Positions 40,689 to 49,595 are shown, numbered from the stretch's first letter. The stretch is 64,000 nt of DNA from Luteimonas arsenica (GCF_004352825.1 NZ_SJRW01000001.1:372001-436000); one strand, 5' to 3'. Notes: generated by a model from the letters alone, not told the origin. Translations and numbers: made by a program.

Positions 40689-41506
40689 GCGCGGTGCAGG
40701 CGCCGGACGTGCTGGCGCGGATCCTCGCCCGCAAGGTCGAGGAAGTCGCCGAGCGCAGCGCACGCCTGCCGCGCGCCGAACTGGCCGCGCGCCTGGCCGA
40801 TGCGTCGCCGCCGCGCGGCTTCGCCGCCGCGATCGAAGCGAAGATCGCCGCCGGCCAGGCCGCGGTGATCGCCGAGGTCAAGAAGGCCAGCCCCTCGAAG
40901 GGCGTGATCCGCGCCGACTTCGACCCGGCTGCCATCGCGCGCAGCTACGAGGCCGGCGGCGCGGCCTGCCTGTCGGTGCTGACCGACGTCGACTTCTTCC
41001 AGGGCGCGGACGAGTACCTGCAGCAGGCGCGCGACGCCTGTTCGCTGCCGGTGCTGCGCAAGGACTTCATCGTCGATGCGTACCAGGTCGACGAGGCCCG
41101 TGTGCTCGGCGCCGACTGCGTGCTGCTGATCCTGGCCGGCCTCGATGACGCGCGCCTGCACGACCTGTCGGCGCAGGCGCTGGCGCTGGGCATGGACGTG
41201 CTGGCCGAGGTGCATGACGCCAACGAGTTCGAGCGCGCGCTGCGCCTGCCGGCCGTCGACGGCCGCGTGCCGCTGCTGGGCGTGAACAACCGCGACCTGC
41301 GGACTTTCGAAGTGTCGCTGGACACCACTCTGTCGCTGAAGGCGCGGGCGCCCGCGGGCCGCCGGCTGGTCACCGAGAGCGGCGTGATGAGCGCCGCCGA
41401 CGTGGCCCTGCTGCGCGGCGCCGGCGTCGACGCCTTCCTGGTCGGCGAAGCCTTCATGCGCGCCGACGATCCGGGTGCGGCGCTGCGCGGGATGTTCGCA
41501 GCATGA
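40685..41506 (+). CDS. trpC: Indole-3-glycerol phosphate synthase
   Basis: 273 aa TIM barrel. It shows [14 protein letters not shown] at the N terminus, [34 protein letters not shown] and TESGVMS. It is monofunctional; the PRAI (trpF) domain fused in E. coli is absent, and trpF, trpB and trpA are not in the window. Its stop overlaps the start of the HAD phosphatase gene (ATGA). Confidence 0.97.
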   Translation: MSAVQAPDVLARILARKVEEVAERSARLPRAELAARLADASPPRGFAAAIEAKIAAGQAAVIAEVKKASPSKGVIRADFDPAAIARSYEAGGAACLSVLTDVDFFQGADEYLQQARDACSLPVLRKDFIVDAYQVDEARVLGADCVLLILAGLDDARLHDLSAQALALGMDVLAEVHDANEFERALRLPAVDGRVPLLGVNNRDLRTFEVSLDTTLSLKARAPAGRRLVTESGVMSAADVALLRGAGVDAFLVGEAFMRADDPGAALRGMFAA

Positions 41507-42303
41507 GTGGCGATCCGGTCGCGGGCGCGCCCGAGGACGCCCTGCGCGGCCGCTACGCGGTGCCCCGCGACGACGCGCCATTGGTGATCTTCGACTTCGA
41601 CCACACGCTGTACGACGGCGACTCCGGCAGCCACCTCTTCGCCTGGCTGATCAGGCGCAGCCCGTGGCGCGTGCTGCTGGCCCTGCTGCTGGCGCCGGTC
41701 TTCGGCCCGATGGTCGCCTTCCTGCCGACCCGGCGCGTGGGCATCTCCGGCTTCGTCTGGGCCGGCACCCTCGGCCTGCAGCGCGTGCGCGACCTCGATG
41801 CGCTGATCGACGCCTATGTCGCCGGCCACGTCGAGGACATCCGCGGCCGCCTGCTCCCCGTGGCGCTGGAGGCCTTCCACGGCCACCGCGAGCGCGGCGA
41901 CCGCGTGGTGGTCGCCACCGGCGCGCCGCCGGAGCTGGCGCGCGCGATCCTGGCCTTCGTCGCCCACGAGGACGTGCCGGTGGTCGGCACCCTGGCCGGC
42001 CCGCGCCTGGGCGCGGTGGTCGCCGCCCGCCACTGCCACAACGAAGAGAAGATGCGCATGCTGCGCGAGCTCGGCTGGGGCGACATCGACGCCGCCTATT
42101 CCGACTCCTGGGCCGACCTGCCGCTGCTGCGTGCCGCGCGCCGGCCGGTGGTGGTCAATCCCAAGCCGGGCGCCATCGAGCGCTTCCGCGCCGCGCTGCC
42201 GCCGGGCACGCCGATCCTCAACTGGGGCTGCCCCGACCGCGGTGGCGAGCCGGTCGCGGTGGGTATCGGCGAGGACGGCTCGCTGCCGGCGGACCGCGCC
42301 TAG
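41503..42303 (+). CDS. HAD-superfamily IB phosphatase
   Basis: 266 aa. The nucleophile motif [11 protein letters not shown] has Asp31 and Asp33; a [11 protein letters not shown] motif II and the late [11 protein letters not shown] acidic motif complete the site. A hydrophobic stretch at about 47-68 ([17 protein letters not shown]) fits the IB group, which has an inserted helical cap and includes CicA-like and phosphoserine-phosphatase-like enzymes. The substrate is unknown. It is coupled to trpC by ATGA, and its stop overlaps the stop of the convergent TauE gene. Confidence 0.85.
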   Translation: MSGDPVAGAPEDALRGRYAVPRDDAPLVIFDFDHTLYDGDSGSHLFAWLIRRSPWRVLLALLLAPVFGPMVAFLPTRRVGISGFVWAGTLGLQRVRDLDALIDAYVAGHVEDIRGRLLPVALEAFHGHRERGDRVVVATGAPPELARAILAFVAHEDVPVVGTLAGPRLGAVVAARHCHNEEKMRMLRELGWGDIDAAYSDSWADLPLLRAARRPVVVNPKPGAIERFRAALPPGTPILNWGCPDRGGEPVAVGIGEDGSLPADRA

Positions 42304-43052
42304 CCGGCCAGCGCCCGCCAGATCTGGAAGCTGGAGATCGCCAGCACCAGGCCGCCAACCGCGAACAGCACGACCCGCTCGCGCACGTGGCGCACCAGCA
42401 GCGCGGCCACCGGCGCGGCAATCACGCCGCCCACCAGCAGGCCGACGATGATCTCCCAGTGCTCGATCCCGATCGAGAACAGGAAGGTCAGCGAGATCGC
42501 CAGGGTGACCACGAACTCCGAGGCGCTGACGGTGCCAATGCTGGTCCGCGCCTCGCCGCCGTTGGCGAGCAGGGTCGAGGTTGCCATCGGGCCCCAGCCG
42601 CCGCCGCCGATGGCGTCGAGCAGGCCGGCGAAAAAGCCGAGCACGCCCACGCGCTTGACCTCGTTGCGCGGCAGCCGGCGCCCGGCCGCACGCAGCAGGA
42701 TCAGCAGGGCCAGCACCAGCAGGTAGGCGTAGATCCAGGGCTTGATGGCGTCGCCGTCGAGCCGGCTGAGCGCGGTGGCGCCGAGGATACCGCCAATCAC
42801 GCCAGGTACCGCCAGGCGCAGCATCAGCTTGCGGTTCACGTTGCCGAGGGCGCCGTGGGCGGCACCGGAGACGCCGGTGGTGAACACCTCCGCGGTATGC
42901 ACGCTGGCGCTGACCGCCGCCGGTGGCATGCCCATGGCCAGCAGGATCGACGAGGACACCAGGCCGTAGGCCATGCCCAGTGCGCCGTCGACCAGCTGCG
43001 CGCACAGTCCGATCGCCACGAACATCAGGAAGTCGCCGGCCAGGAAATCCAT
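42300..43052 (-). CDS. TauE/SafE-family sulfite or organic-anion exporter
   Basis: 250 aa with about eight membrane helices and the internal repeat typical of the family (each half begins with a glycine-rich GxxxGxxxG stretch; GAIGGGGWGPM-like segment near residue 140). Members export sulfite, sulfoacetate or related anions. With cystathionine synthesis encoded elsewhere in the window, a sulfur role is plausible but not shown. Its stop codon shares three bases with the HAD gene's stop on the other strand. Confidence 0.88.
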   Translation of the reverse strand: MDFLAGDFLMFVAIGLCAQLVDGALGMAYGLVSSSILLAMGMPPAAVSASVHTAEVFTTGVSGAAHGALGNVNRKLMLRLAVPGVIGGILGATALSRLDGDAIKPWIYAYLLVLALLILLRAAGRRLPRNEVKRVGVLGFFAGLLDAIGGGGWGPMATSTLLANGGEARTSIGTVSASEFVVTLAISLTFLFSIGIEHWEIIVGLLVGGVIAAPVAALLVRHVRERVVLFAVGGLVLAISSFQIWRALAG

Positions 43053-43135
43053 GCGCTGCAGCCCCGGCGCGCTGGCGCCTTCGGATCAGGAAGCGGCAGG
43101 TTAACCGGACGCGGGGCGTCGCGGCTTGTCCGGGA

Positions 43136-43603
43136 TCAGGCGTCGCCCAATCGCTTGATGAAGCGCAGGGTGCCGTCGCTGAAGCCGCAGGCCTTGTAGA
43201 AGGCGTGGGCCTCGGTGCGCTGCGAGCCGCTGGTCAGTTCGACGCGGGCGGCGCCGGCGGCGCGGGCGCGGCGCTCGGCCTCGCGCAGCAGCTGGCGGCC
43301 CAGGCCGCGGCCCTGGGCGTCGGGCGAGACCACCAGGGCGGTGATCCGGCAGGTGGTGGTGTCCAGCGGCAGGTAGTACATGAAGTCCAGCGCGACCAGC
43401 CCGGTGACCATGCCCCCGCAGCGCGCGACGACCAGGGCCTGGCGGTCATTGGCGGTGATCGAGGCGATGCGGCGCGCCGCGTCCGCGGTGTCGCAGGGAT
43501 AGCCCAGCGCGCTGAGCAGGGCGGCAACGTCGTCGGCATCGATCGCCGACGCGCTGCGCAGGTCGGCGTCGGGCAGCATCCCCCGGGGTTCGAACGCCGC
43601 CAT
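43136..43603 (-). CDS. GNAT-family N-acetyltransferase
   Basis: 155 aa. The acetyl-CoA-binding motif is SPDAQGRGLGRQLL (about 92-105), with a following AHAFYKACGF element near the C terminus. The acceptor is unknown. It lies 6 bases downstream of clp on the same strand, so it could be co-expressed with this regulator. The start ATG is followed by a short polar N terminus. Confidence 0.85.
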   Translation of the reverse strand: MAAFEPRGMLPDADLRSASAIDADDVAALLSALGYPCDTADAARRIASITANDRQALVVARCGGMVTGLVALDFMYYLPLDTTTCRITALVVSPDAQGRGLGRQLLREAERRARAAGAARVELTSGSQRTEAHAFYKACGFSDGTLRFIKRLGDA

Positions 43604-43609
43604 CGCGCC

Positions 43610-44299
43610 TCAGCGGGTGCCGTAGAGGACGATGGTCTTGCCGCGGGCGTGGAGCTTGCCGTCGGCCTGGAGCTTCTTCAGCACCCGCCCGGCCATCTCG
43701 CGCGAGCAGCCGACCAGCCGCGCCAGCTCCTGGCGAGAGACCCGCAGCTGGGTGCCGTCGGGATGGGTCATCGCCTCCGGCTCCTTCGTCAGGTCGTGCA
43801 GGGTGCGGGTGATGCGGTCGGTGACGTCGAGGAAGGCCAGGCGCCCGGCCTTGCGGCTGGTGTCGAGCAGGCGCCGGGACAGCTGGGCGCCGATCGAGTA
43901 CATGATCTGGGTGGCGTCCCCGGACAGCGAACCATCGAACAGCTGGTACAGCCGCTCGTAGCTGATCTCGGCCAGCTCGGTCTGGGTGCGGGTGCGCAGC
44001 ACCACCTCGCGGACGTCGGACTCGATGAAGAGCCCCATCTCGCCCACGAACTCGCCGGGGCCGAAGTAGCCCAGGATCAGTTCGCGGCCGTCGTCCTCCT
44101 CGGTGATGATCGTGACCGAGCCGCTGACCACGTAATACATGGTCCCGGCCTGGTCGCCGGGGCGGAAGACCTCCGTGCGCGGTGGGTAGCGGCGCCGGTG
44201 GCAGTGCGCCAGGAAGCGCTCGATGGTCGCCGGCGACGGCATGAGTGGATGCAGGGGGCGTCGATGCGTGCTGATGATGGCCACAGGGCTGATAGTCAT
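43610..44299 (-). CDS. clp: CRP-like regulator Clp
   Basis: 229 aa from the ATG at 44297-44299, near the 230 of Xanthomonas Clp. Residues 25-145 are the cyclic-nucleotide-binding fold and the C-terminal region is a winged helix with VSRQELARLVGCSREMAGRVLKKL. In Xanthomonas, Clp binds target promoters and is released by cyclic di-GMP, controlling extracellular enzymes, polysaccharide and motility. The same divergent clp-speD arrangement is found there. The start lacks a clear ribosome site, so the exact start is less certain than the identity. Confidence 0.93.
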   Translation of the reverse strand: MTISPVAIISTHRRPLHPLMPSPATIERFLAHCHRRRYPPRTEVFRPGDQAGTMYYVVSGSVTIITEEDDGRELILGYFGPGEFVGEMGLFIESDVREVVLRTRTQTELAEISYERLYQLFDGSLSGDATQIMYSIGAQLSRRLLDTSRKAGRLAFLDVTDRITRTLHDLTKEPEAMTHPDGTQLRVSRQELARLVGCSREMAGRVLKKLQADGKLHARGKTIVLYGTR

Positions 44300-44458
44300 G
44301 GAAAGGGTGAACGGGGGATTCAGCAAGAGTAGGCCGTCCGGCCCCTGCGGGCAAACCATTGATCCGTCGTAGGGGGCCTCAACCCTCCGCCGGCTCGCCC
44401 CGTCGGCCGCTTTGCCCCATAATCCCGCACTTTCCGCCCGAACCGGGATCGCACCGAC

Positions 44459-45250
44459 GTGGTCAAGCCGCTGCCTCGCCTGAAGCTGCAGGGTTTCAAC
44501 AACCTCACCAAGGCACTGAGCTTCAACATCTACGACGTGTGCTACGCCGTCTCCAAGGACGAGCGCCAGCGCTACATCGAATACATCGACGAGGAATACA
44601 ACGCCGACCGGCTGACGCAGATCCTCACGGACGTCGCCGAGATCATCGGTGCCAACATCCTCAACATCGCGCGCCAGGACTACGATCCGCAGGGCGCCTC
44701 GGTGACGATCCTGATCTCCGAGGAGCCGGTGATCGACAAGGCCGACGCCAAGGGCGTGATCTCCGACGCCGTGGTCGCGCACCTGGACAAGAGCCACATC
44801 ACCGTCCACACCTATCCCGAGACCCACCCGCAGGCGGGCATCGCGACCTTCCGCGCCGACATCGACGTCGCCACCTGCGGCGTGATCTCGCCGCTGAAGG
44901 CCCTGAACTACCTGATCGAGAGCTTCGAGTCGGACATCGTGATCGCCGACTACCGGGTGCGCGGCTTCACCCGCGACATCAAGGGCAAGAAGCACTACAT
45001 CGACCACAAGATCAATTCGATCCAGGACTTCCTGGCCAAGAACGTCAAGTCGCGCTACGAGATGCTCGACGTCAACGTCTACCAGGAAAACATCTTCCAC
45101 ACGAAGATGCACCTGAAGGACTTCGACCTCGACCAGTACCTGTTCGAGGAGAAGGCGCGGAACCTGTCGTTCAAGGAGCGCATGAAGATCGAGGCGCTGC
45201 TCAAGCAGGAGATCGAGGAGCTCTTCCACGGCCGCAACCTGGTGGCTTGA
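44459..45250 (+). CDS. speD: S-adenosylmethionine decarboxylase proenzyme
   Basis: 263 aa from a GTG at 44459 giving MVKPLPRL. It is the large, E. coli-like class. The chain cleaves itself at K111-S112 in [10 protein letters not shown], making the pyruvoyl cofactor from Ser112. The enzyme supplies the aminopropyl donor for spermidine. [14 protein letters not shown] and [12 protein letters not shown] are intact. speE is not in the window. A CATAAT (44418-44423) upstream is a candidate -10 box. It is divergent from clp. Confidence 0.96.
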   Translation: MVKPLPRLKLQGFNNLTKALSFNIYDVCYAVSKDERQRYIEYIDEEYNADRLTQILTDVAEIIGANILNIARQDYDPQGASVTILISEEPVIDKADAKGVISDAVVAHLDKSHITVHTYPETHPQAGIATFRADIDVATCGVISPLKALNYLIESFESDIVIADYRVRGFTRDIKGKKHYIDHKINSIQDFLAKNVKSRYEMLDVNVYQENIFHTKMHLKDFDLDQYLFEEKARNLSFKERMKIEALLKQEIEELFHGRNLVA

Positions 45251-45317
45251 GCCGAGGGCGCCGGGTTACGTGGCGTTCGGCCTGGCGGCGGCATGATGTA
45301 GCGACGGAACACATACG

Positions 45318-45369
45318 GCGGGACGACCCGCGCGCGGGCGCGGCCCGCGGACGAAGACCGACGGCGGTC
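45318..45369 (+). ncRNA. Guanidine-II riboswitch (mini-ykkC)
   Basis: Two short hairpins carry the ACGR loops that define this class. P1 is GCGGG-ACGA-CCCGC (45318-45331) and P2 is GACCG-ACGG-CGGTC (45356-45369), with a 24-base linker. In known structures two ACGR loops kiss and each binds one guanidinium ion. The element lies in the leader of gdx, the known guanidine exporter gene. Six bases of P2 (45364-45369) are also the 5' part of the terminator stem that follows, so guanidine binding should favour read-through. Confidence 0.9.
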
Positions 45370-45399
45370 CGGAGCGAAGGCTCCGGGCCGCTTTTCTTT
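45364..45399 (+). terminator. Riboswitch-controlled intrinsic terminator
   Basis: GCGGTCCGGAGC, GAAG loop, GCTCCGGGCCGC (one G-U pair), then TTTTCTTT: a 12-bp stem with a good T tract, 55 bases before gdx. Its first six bases overlap riboswitch hairpin P2, so the two cannot form together. Confidence 0.9.
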
Positions 45400-45453
45400 C
45401 ATGGGCGCCGCGGAAAGGGCGGGGCTCTCGCGAAGGCGCGAAGGAGGCAGAAG

Positions 45454-45771
45454 GTGGCGTGGATCTATCTGGTGGTGGCGGGGCTGTTCGAGGTGGTGTG
45501 GGCGCTGGGCCTGAAGTACACCGAGGGCTGGACCCGGCTATGGCCGAGCCTGGGCACGCTGGCGGCGATGGCGGTGAGCTTCTGGTGCCTGTCGCAGGCC
45601 CTGAAGGCGATCCCGATCGGCACCGGCTACGCGATCTGGACTGGCATCGGCGCGGTTGGCGTTGCGGCCTTCGGCATCCTGGTTTTTGGCGAAAGCGCTT
45701 CGCCGGCAAGGCTGGCCTGTATCGGCATGATCGTCTGCGGGATCGTCGGGCTGAAGCTGGTATCGGGCTAG
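45454..45771 (+). CDS. gdx: Guanidinium exporter of the SMR family
   Basis: 105 aa, the SMR length, from a GTG with AAGGAGG 6 bases upstream. Four membrane helices. The opening [20 protein letters not shown] places the essential Glu at position 13, and the GLKYTxGxxRLWPS pattern identifies the Gdx/SugE subgroup, which exchanges guanidinium for protons, rather than the EmrE multidrug subgroup. Its riboswitch makes this role nearly certain. Its stop shares three bases with the stop of the convergent coq7 gene. Confidence 0.95.
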   Translation: MAWIYLVVAGLFEVVWALGLKYTEGWTRLWPSLGTLAAMAVSFWCLSQALKAIPIGTGYAIWTGIGAVGVAAFGILVFGESASPARLACIGMIVCGIVGLKLVSG

Positions 45772-46409
45772 AGGCGGTAGGCGACGGTCTTCATCACCTT
45801 CGAAGCCGCAGCCATCAGCGACGGGATCGGTTGCGGCAGCACCCTGGCGCCGGCGGCCTCGGCGTTGTCGGCGTGGCGGGCCTCGTCGGCTTTCATGGTC
45901 TCGAGGATGGCGCGGCTGCGCAGGTCGGCTTGCGGCAAGGTCTGCAGGTGCTCTTCCAGGTGGGCCTCGACCTGGCGCTCGGTCTCGACCACGAAGCCCA
46001 GGTTCCAGCCGTCGCCGCGCAGCCCGGCCAGCAGGCCGATGGCGTAGGCGCCGCCGTACCACAGCGGGTTGAAGAGGCTGGGGCGGCTGTCGAGCTCGCG
46101 CAGGCGGTCGTCGCACCAGGCCAGGTGGTCGGTCTCCTCCTGGGCGGCTTCGAGCAGGTGGGCCCGGGTGGCCGGGTCGCGGGCGACCGTGGCCTGGCCG
46201 ACGTACAGTGCCTGGGCGCAGACCTCGCCGACGTGGTTGATGCGCATGAGCCCGGCGGCGTGGCGGCGCTCGGCGTCGTCCAGTTCGACCTCCGGTTCGA
46301 CGGCCCCGGGATTGGGACGCTCCGCCCGCGGCCGGCCGGCCACGGTCTCCAGCGCGTTCTGGGCATCCGCCAGCAGGCGGTCGAGGGGAGAGAGGGTGCG
46401 GGTGGCCAT
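45768..46409 (-). CDS. coq7: Ubiquinone biosynthesis hydroxylase Coq7
   Basis: 213 aa from the ATG at 46407-46409. A di-iron enzyme that hydroxylates demethoxyubiquinol late in ubiquinone synthesis. Iron ligands fall in [30 protein letters not shown] and [12 protein letters not shown]. This is the Coq7-type enzyme rather than the flavin-dependent UbiF of E. coli, as usual in xanthomonads. It is divergent from rplM. Confidence 0.95.
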   Translation of the reverse strand: MATRTLSPLDRLLADAQNALETVAGRPRAERPNPGAVEPEVELDDAERRHAAGLMRINHVGEVCAQALYVGQATVARDPATRAHLLEAAQEETDHLAWCDDRLRELDSRPSLFNPLWYGGAYAIGLLAGLRGDGWNLGFVVETERQVEAHLEEHLQTLPQADLRSRAILETMKADEARHADNAEAAGARVLPQPIPSLMAAASKVMKTVAYRL

Positions 46410-46449
46410 GGCCCTATTGTGCCTGTGGGCAGGGCGGCCGGGGCCGAAC

Positions 46450-46478
46450 TTGCGGGGGAGCCTGGCGCCCGCTACAAT
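46450..46478 (+). promoter_or_regulatory. Sigma-70 promoter of rplM-rpsI
   Basis: TTGCGG (46450-46455), a 17-base spacer and TACAAT (46473-46478). Transcription would start near 46485, leaving a leader of about 90 bases that could host autogenous control by L13, as known in E. coli. Confidence 0.7.
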
Positions 46479-46575
46479 TCCGCCTCTTGCGTTCCCCGAA
46501 CGTGAAAACGCGAGGCGAAGTTCCGCCGGCGATGGCCCGCGCAACCAGCCCGACCAGTCACCCCTGAGAGCTACG

Positions 46576-47004
46576 ATGAAGACCTTTTCCGCCAAGAACG
46601 AGACTGTCCAGCGCGACTGGTACGTGGTCGATGCCACCGGCAAGACCCTCGGCCGCCTGAGCAGCGAGCTGGCCCGCCGCCTCCGCGGCAAGCACAAGCC
46701 CGTCTACACCCCGCACGTCGACACCGGCGACTACATCATCGTGGTCAACGCCGAGAAGATCCACGTGACCGGCAACAAGCTCGCCGACAAGATGTACCAC
46801 CGCTTCACCGGGTACATCGGCAACCTCAAGACCGAGTCCCTGGCGCAGGCGCTGGAGCGCCACCCGGAGCGCGTCATCGAGATCGCCGTCAAGGGCATGC
46901 TCCCGAAGAATCCCCTGGGCCGCGCGATGTACCGCAAGCTCAAGGTCTACAAGGGTTCCGAGCACCCGCACGCCGCCCAGCAGCCGCAAGTCCTGGATAT
47001 CTAA
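46576..47004 (+). CDS. rplM: Ribosomal protein L13
   Basis: 142 aa, standard length. It shows [20 protein letters not shown] at the start and [23 protein letters not shown] near the end. It binds 23S rRNA early in 50S assembly. rpsI follows after 3 bases in the classic rplM-rpsI operon. Confidence 0.98.
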   Translation: MKTFSAKNETVQRDWYVVDATGKTLGRLSSELARRLRGKHKPVYTPHVDTGDYIIVVNAEKIHVTGNKLADKMYHRFTGYIGNLKTESLAQALERHPERVIEIAVKGMLPKNPLGRAMYRKLKVYKGSEHPHAAQQPQVLDI

Positions 47005-47007
47005 GTC

Positions 47008-47400
47008 ATGGCAATCACCCAGAATTACGGCACCGGCCGTCGCAAGTCCTCCACCGCCCGCGTGTTCCTGCGCCGCGGTTCCGGCAACATCACCGTCAAC
47101 GAGCGTCCGCTGGACGAGTTCTTCGGCCGTGAGACCGCGCGCATGATCGTGCGCCAGCCGCTGGAGCTGACCAACAACACCGAAAGCTTCGACATCACCG
47201 TGACCACCACCGGCGGCGGCACCACCGGCCAGGCCGGCGCCATCCGCCTGGGCATCGCCCGCGCGCTGGTGGAGTACGACGAGAGCCTGAAGTCCGAGCT
47301 GCGCAAGGCGGGCTTCATGACCCGCGACGCCCGCGAGGTCGAGCGCAAGAAGGTCGGCCTCCACAAGGCCCGCCGCGCGACCCAGTTCTCGAAGCGCTGA
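47008..47400 (+). CDS. rpsI: Ribosomal protein S9
   Basis: 130 aa, standard length. The [19 protein letters not shown] opening and the positively charged C-terminal tail ending in QFSKR, which reaches the P-site tRNA in the 30S subunit, are intact. It follows rplM closely and is followed by a hairpin and tRNA-Gln. Confidence 0.98.
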   Translation: MAITQNYGTGRRKSSTARVFLRRGSGNITVNERPLDEFFGRETARMIVRQPLELTNNTESFDITVTTTGGGTTGQAGAIRLGIARALVEYDESLKSELRKAGFMTRDAREVERKKVGLHKARRATQFSKR

Positions 47401-47410
47401 TCGCGGTATT

Positions 47411-47433
47411 CAGGATCGCTTCCGGCGATCCTG
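47411..47433 (+). terminator. Hairpin after rpsI, possible terminator
   Basis: CAGGATCGC-TTCCG-GCGATCCTG is a perfect 9-bp stem 10 bases after the rpsI stop, but only GGTTACAATT follows. It may slow or end rplM-rpsI transcripts. The TACAAT at 47437-47442 inside that tail is a likely -10 box for the tRNA. Confidence 0.45.
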
Positions 47434-47450
47434 GGTTACAATTGCTGCAT

Positions 47451-47525
47451 AGCCCCGTCGCCAAGCGGTAAGGCACCTGACTCTGACTCAGGCATTCGGT
47501 GGTTCGAATCCATCCGGGGCTGCCA
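47451..47525 (+). tRNA. tRNA-Gln (CUG anticodon), CCA encoded
   Basis: 75 nt. The acceptor AGCCCCG pairs with CGGGGCT, followed by discriminator G and a genomic CCA. The anticodon stem CCTGA/TCAGG encloses the loop CTCTGAC, giving anticodon CTG, which reads CAG. The T loop TTCGAAT is standard. The layout matches E. coli tRNA-Gln. Confidence 0.95.
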
Positions 47526-47540
47526 CATCGAAACAAGGTT

Positions 47541-47573
47541 CGAAGCCCGCCTCGCGCGGGCTTCGCCCTTTCC
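47541..47573 (+). terminator. tRNA-Gln terminator
   Basis: CGAAGCCCGC-CTCGC-GCGGGCTTCG (10-bp stem) followed by CCCTTTCC, 15 bases past the tRNA CCA end. Confidence 0.7.
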
Positions 47574-47634
47574 GGGCCCGGCGCCCTGGCGGCGGATGTC
47601 GGCCCGCGACCCGTGACCGCCGAGGTGTCCTGCC

Positions 47635-48378
47635 ATGGCCGTCACTTTCCCGCCTCCCTACACGCCCGAAGGCGCCGAACAGGCGGCCCTGCGCGACGAA
47701 GGCTACGCCGTCCTCTCCCCGGCCTCGGTGGTCTCGGCCATGGGCCTGGAGCCCGCCGACATCGCTGGCCTGCGCATCGGCTGGGACGACCTGCCACCCG
47801 ACGAATACCTTCGCGACGGTGGCCGCTACCGCAGTCGCCGGCACTCCTGCTTCGTGGTCGACGGTGACGACGTGCGGATGACCCCGCACCGCGCGCACTG
47901 GCAGTCGCTGGACTACAACGCCCTGCACGGCGGCATGGAGCGCATGTACCAGCCGCTGTCCGCCGAGCTGGTGTCGCGGCCGGCCTGGTCGCGGCTGCTG
48001 GCCGTTATCGGCACCCTGTGCAGCGGCGTGCGCGACGCCGGCCCCTGGCATGTCGAAGCCCACCAGTTCCGCATCGACACCAGCGACGGCATCGGCCGGC
48101 CCACGCCCGAGGGCGCGCACCGCGACGGCGTCGACTTCGTCGCCGTGTTCGTGGTCGGCCGCGAAGGCATCAAGGGCGGCGAAACCCGCGTCTTCGACGC
48201 CGCCGGCCCCGACGGCCACCGCTTCACCCTGGAAGAGCCCTGGTCGCTCCTGCTGATGGACGACACCCGCGTCATCCACGAATCAACCCCGATCCAGCCC
48301 CTCGCCCCCGACGGCCACGGCCACCGCGACACCCTCGTCCTGACCTACCGTTCGGGCGGGTTCCAGGGGGACGGTTGA
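47635..48378 (+). CDS. 2-oxoglutarate/Fe(II) dioxygenase, BsmA/isoleucine-dioxygenase family
   Basis: 247 aa. The iron ligands are His162 and Asp164 (EGAHRDGVDF) and His215 (TRVIHEST), and GHRDTLVLTYR near the end supplies a basic residue for 2-oxoglutarate. This is the PF10014 type that includes Bacillus L-isoleucine-4-hydroxylase and the E. coli biofilm protein BsmA. Free amino acid hydroxylation is plausible, but the substrate cannot be read from the sequence. It stands alone between tRNA-Gln and a long inverted repeat. Confidence 0.8.
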   Translation: MAVTFPPPYTPEGAEQAALRDEGYAVLSPASVVSAMGLEPADIAGLRIGWDDLPPDEYLRDGGRYRSRRHSCFVVDGDDVRMTPHRAHWQSLDYNALHGGMERMYQPLSAELVSRPAWSRLLAVIGTLCSGVRDAGPWHVEAHQFRIDTSDGIGRPTPEGAHRDGVDFVAVFVVGREGIKGGETRVFDAAGPDGHRFTLEEPWSLLLMDDTRVIHESTPIQPLAPDGHGHRDTLVLTYRSGGFQGDG

Positions 48379-48384
48379 AAAGCC

Positions 48385-48534
48385 TTGCCACGGATGACGC
48401 GGATCACGCGGATTTACGCGGATAGAGCAGTTGCCGGGTGGAGTGCGGTCATGCACCACACTGGGCGCTGCCCATTGTTGAACTGCTTTTACTTGATCCG
48501 CGTAAATCCGCGTGATCCGCGTCATCCGTGGCAA
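48385..48534. repeat. Perfect 39-bp inverted repeat flanking 72 bp
   Basis: The arms 48385-48423 and 48496-48534 are exact reverse complements with no mismatch. Each arm is built from tandem near-copies of a 9-10-base unit (GGATGACGC, GGATCACGC, GGATTTACGC). Inside the loop a further pair, AGCAGTT and AACTGCT, can extend the fold. There is no open frame of note in the 72 bp. It resembles the intergenic ATCCGCGT-type repeats found scattered in xanthomonad genomes. It could act as a two-way terminator or be a small mobile element without coding capacity. Confidence 0.9.
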
Positions 48535-48605
48535 AAGCTCTTCCTGTCCCGCCGCCCCCGCCGCCCCGTTACAATCCCGGGATTGCAACGTTTCGCGGAG
48601 TGGCG

Positions 48606-49595
48606 ATGAAGCTGGGTTCCCTGAAGGAAGGTGGGCGCGATGGCACGCTGGTGGTGGTGTCGCGGGATCTTGCGCGCGCGGTGCGCGCCACTGGAGTCGC
48701 GGCCACGATGCAGCAGGCGCTGGAGGACTGGTCGAACATCGCGCCGCGGCTGGTCGCGCTGTCCGATGCGCTCAATGCCGGCGATGCCGACGGTGCCTTC
48801 GACCTCGAGCCGGCGCAGCTGGCCGCGCCGCTGCCGCGCGCCTACGAGTTCGTAGACGGCTCGGCCTACCTGCCGCACGTCGAGCGCGTGCGCCGCGCCC
48901 GCGGCGCGGAGGTGCCGGAAAGCTTCTACACCGATCCGCTGATGTACCAGGCCACCAGCGCCGGCTTCCTCGGCCCGCGCGACCCGGTGCGCGTGGTCAG
49001 CGAGGACTACGGCATCGACCTGGAAGCCGAGATCGTGGTGATCACCGACGACGTGCCGATGGCGTCCACGCCGGAGCAGGCCGCCGGCCACATCCAGCTC
49101 ATCGGCCTGGTCAACGACGTCTCGTTGCGCAACCTGATCCCGGGCGAGCTCGCCAAGGGCTTCGGCTTCCTGCAGTCCAAGCCGCGCTCGGCGCTGTCGC
49201 CGGTGTTCGTGACCCCGGACGAGCTGGGGGATGCCTGGCGCGGCAGCAAGCTGCACCTGCCCCTGGTCACCCACATCAACGGCGAGTGGTTTGGCGCGCC
49301 CGAGGCCGGCGTCGACATGCAGTTCGATTTCGCCCAACTGGTGGCCCACGCGGCCAAGACGCGGCCGCTGTCGGCCGGGACCATCGTTGGCTCGGGTACG
49401 ATCGCCAACGAGGACACCTCGCTGGGCGCGTCGTGCTTCGCCGAACGACGGACCGTCGAGGCCCTGGAGCACGGCCAGCCGAAGACGCCCTTCATGTCCT
49501 TCGGCGACCGCGTGCGCATCGAGATGCTGGACGCCGACGGGACCTCGATCTTCGGCGCCATCGAGCAAGTGATCGAGCACCAGGCCGCGCCCTGA
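48606..49595 (+). CDS. Fumarylacetoacetate hydrolase family protein
   Basis: 329 aa from the ATG at 48606. The FAH catalytic fold shows EDYGIDLEAEIVVITDDVP, LVNDVSLRNLIP and GTIVGSGTIANED. Next to maiA it is most likely the enzyme that splits fumarylacetoacetate at the end of tyrosine breakdown, giving fumarate and acetoacetate, although the broader family also includes decarboxylases. TACAAT at 48570-48575 is a candidate -10 box. The gap to maiA is 48 bases. Confidence 0.88.
   Translation: MKLGSLKEGGRDGTLVVVSRDLARAVRATGVAATMQQALEDWSNIAPRLVALSDALNAGDADGAFDLEPAQLAAPLPRAYEFVDGSAYLPHVERVRRARGAEVPESFYTDPLMYQATSAGFLGPRDPVRVVSEDYGIDLEAEIVVITDDVPMASTPEQAAGHIQLIGLVNDVSLRNLIPGELAKGFGFLQSKPRSALSPVFVTPDELGDAWRGSKLHLPLVTHINGEWFGAPEAGVDMQFDFAQLVAHAAKTRPLSAGTIVGSGTIANEDTSLGASCFAERRTVEALEHGQPKTPFMSFGDRVRIEMLDADGTSIFGAIEQVIEHQAAP

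Noticed and set aside
45351..45354. A third ACGA in the riboswitch linker
   Set aside because: Its flanks (GCGG and AGACC) cannot pair, so it is not an additional guanidine-II hairpin.
47451..48534. Genomic island inserted at tRNA-Gln
   Set aside because: No integrase, and the tRNA 3' end is not repeated downstream. The dioxygenase gene and inverted repeat alone do not make an island.
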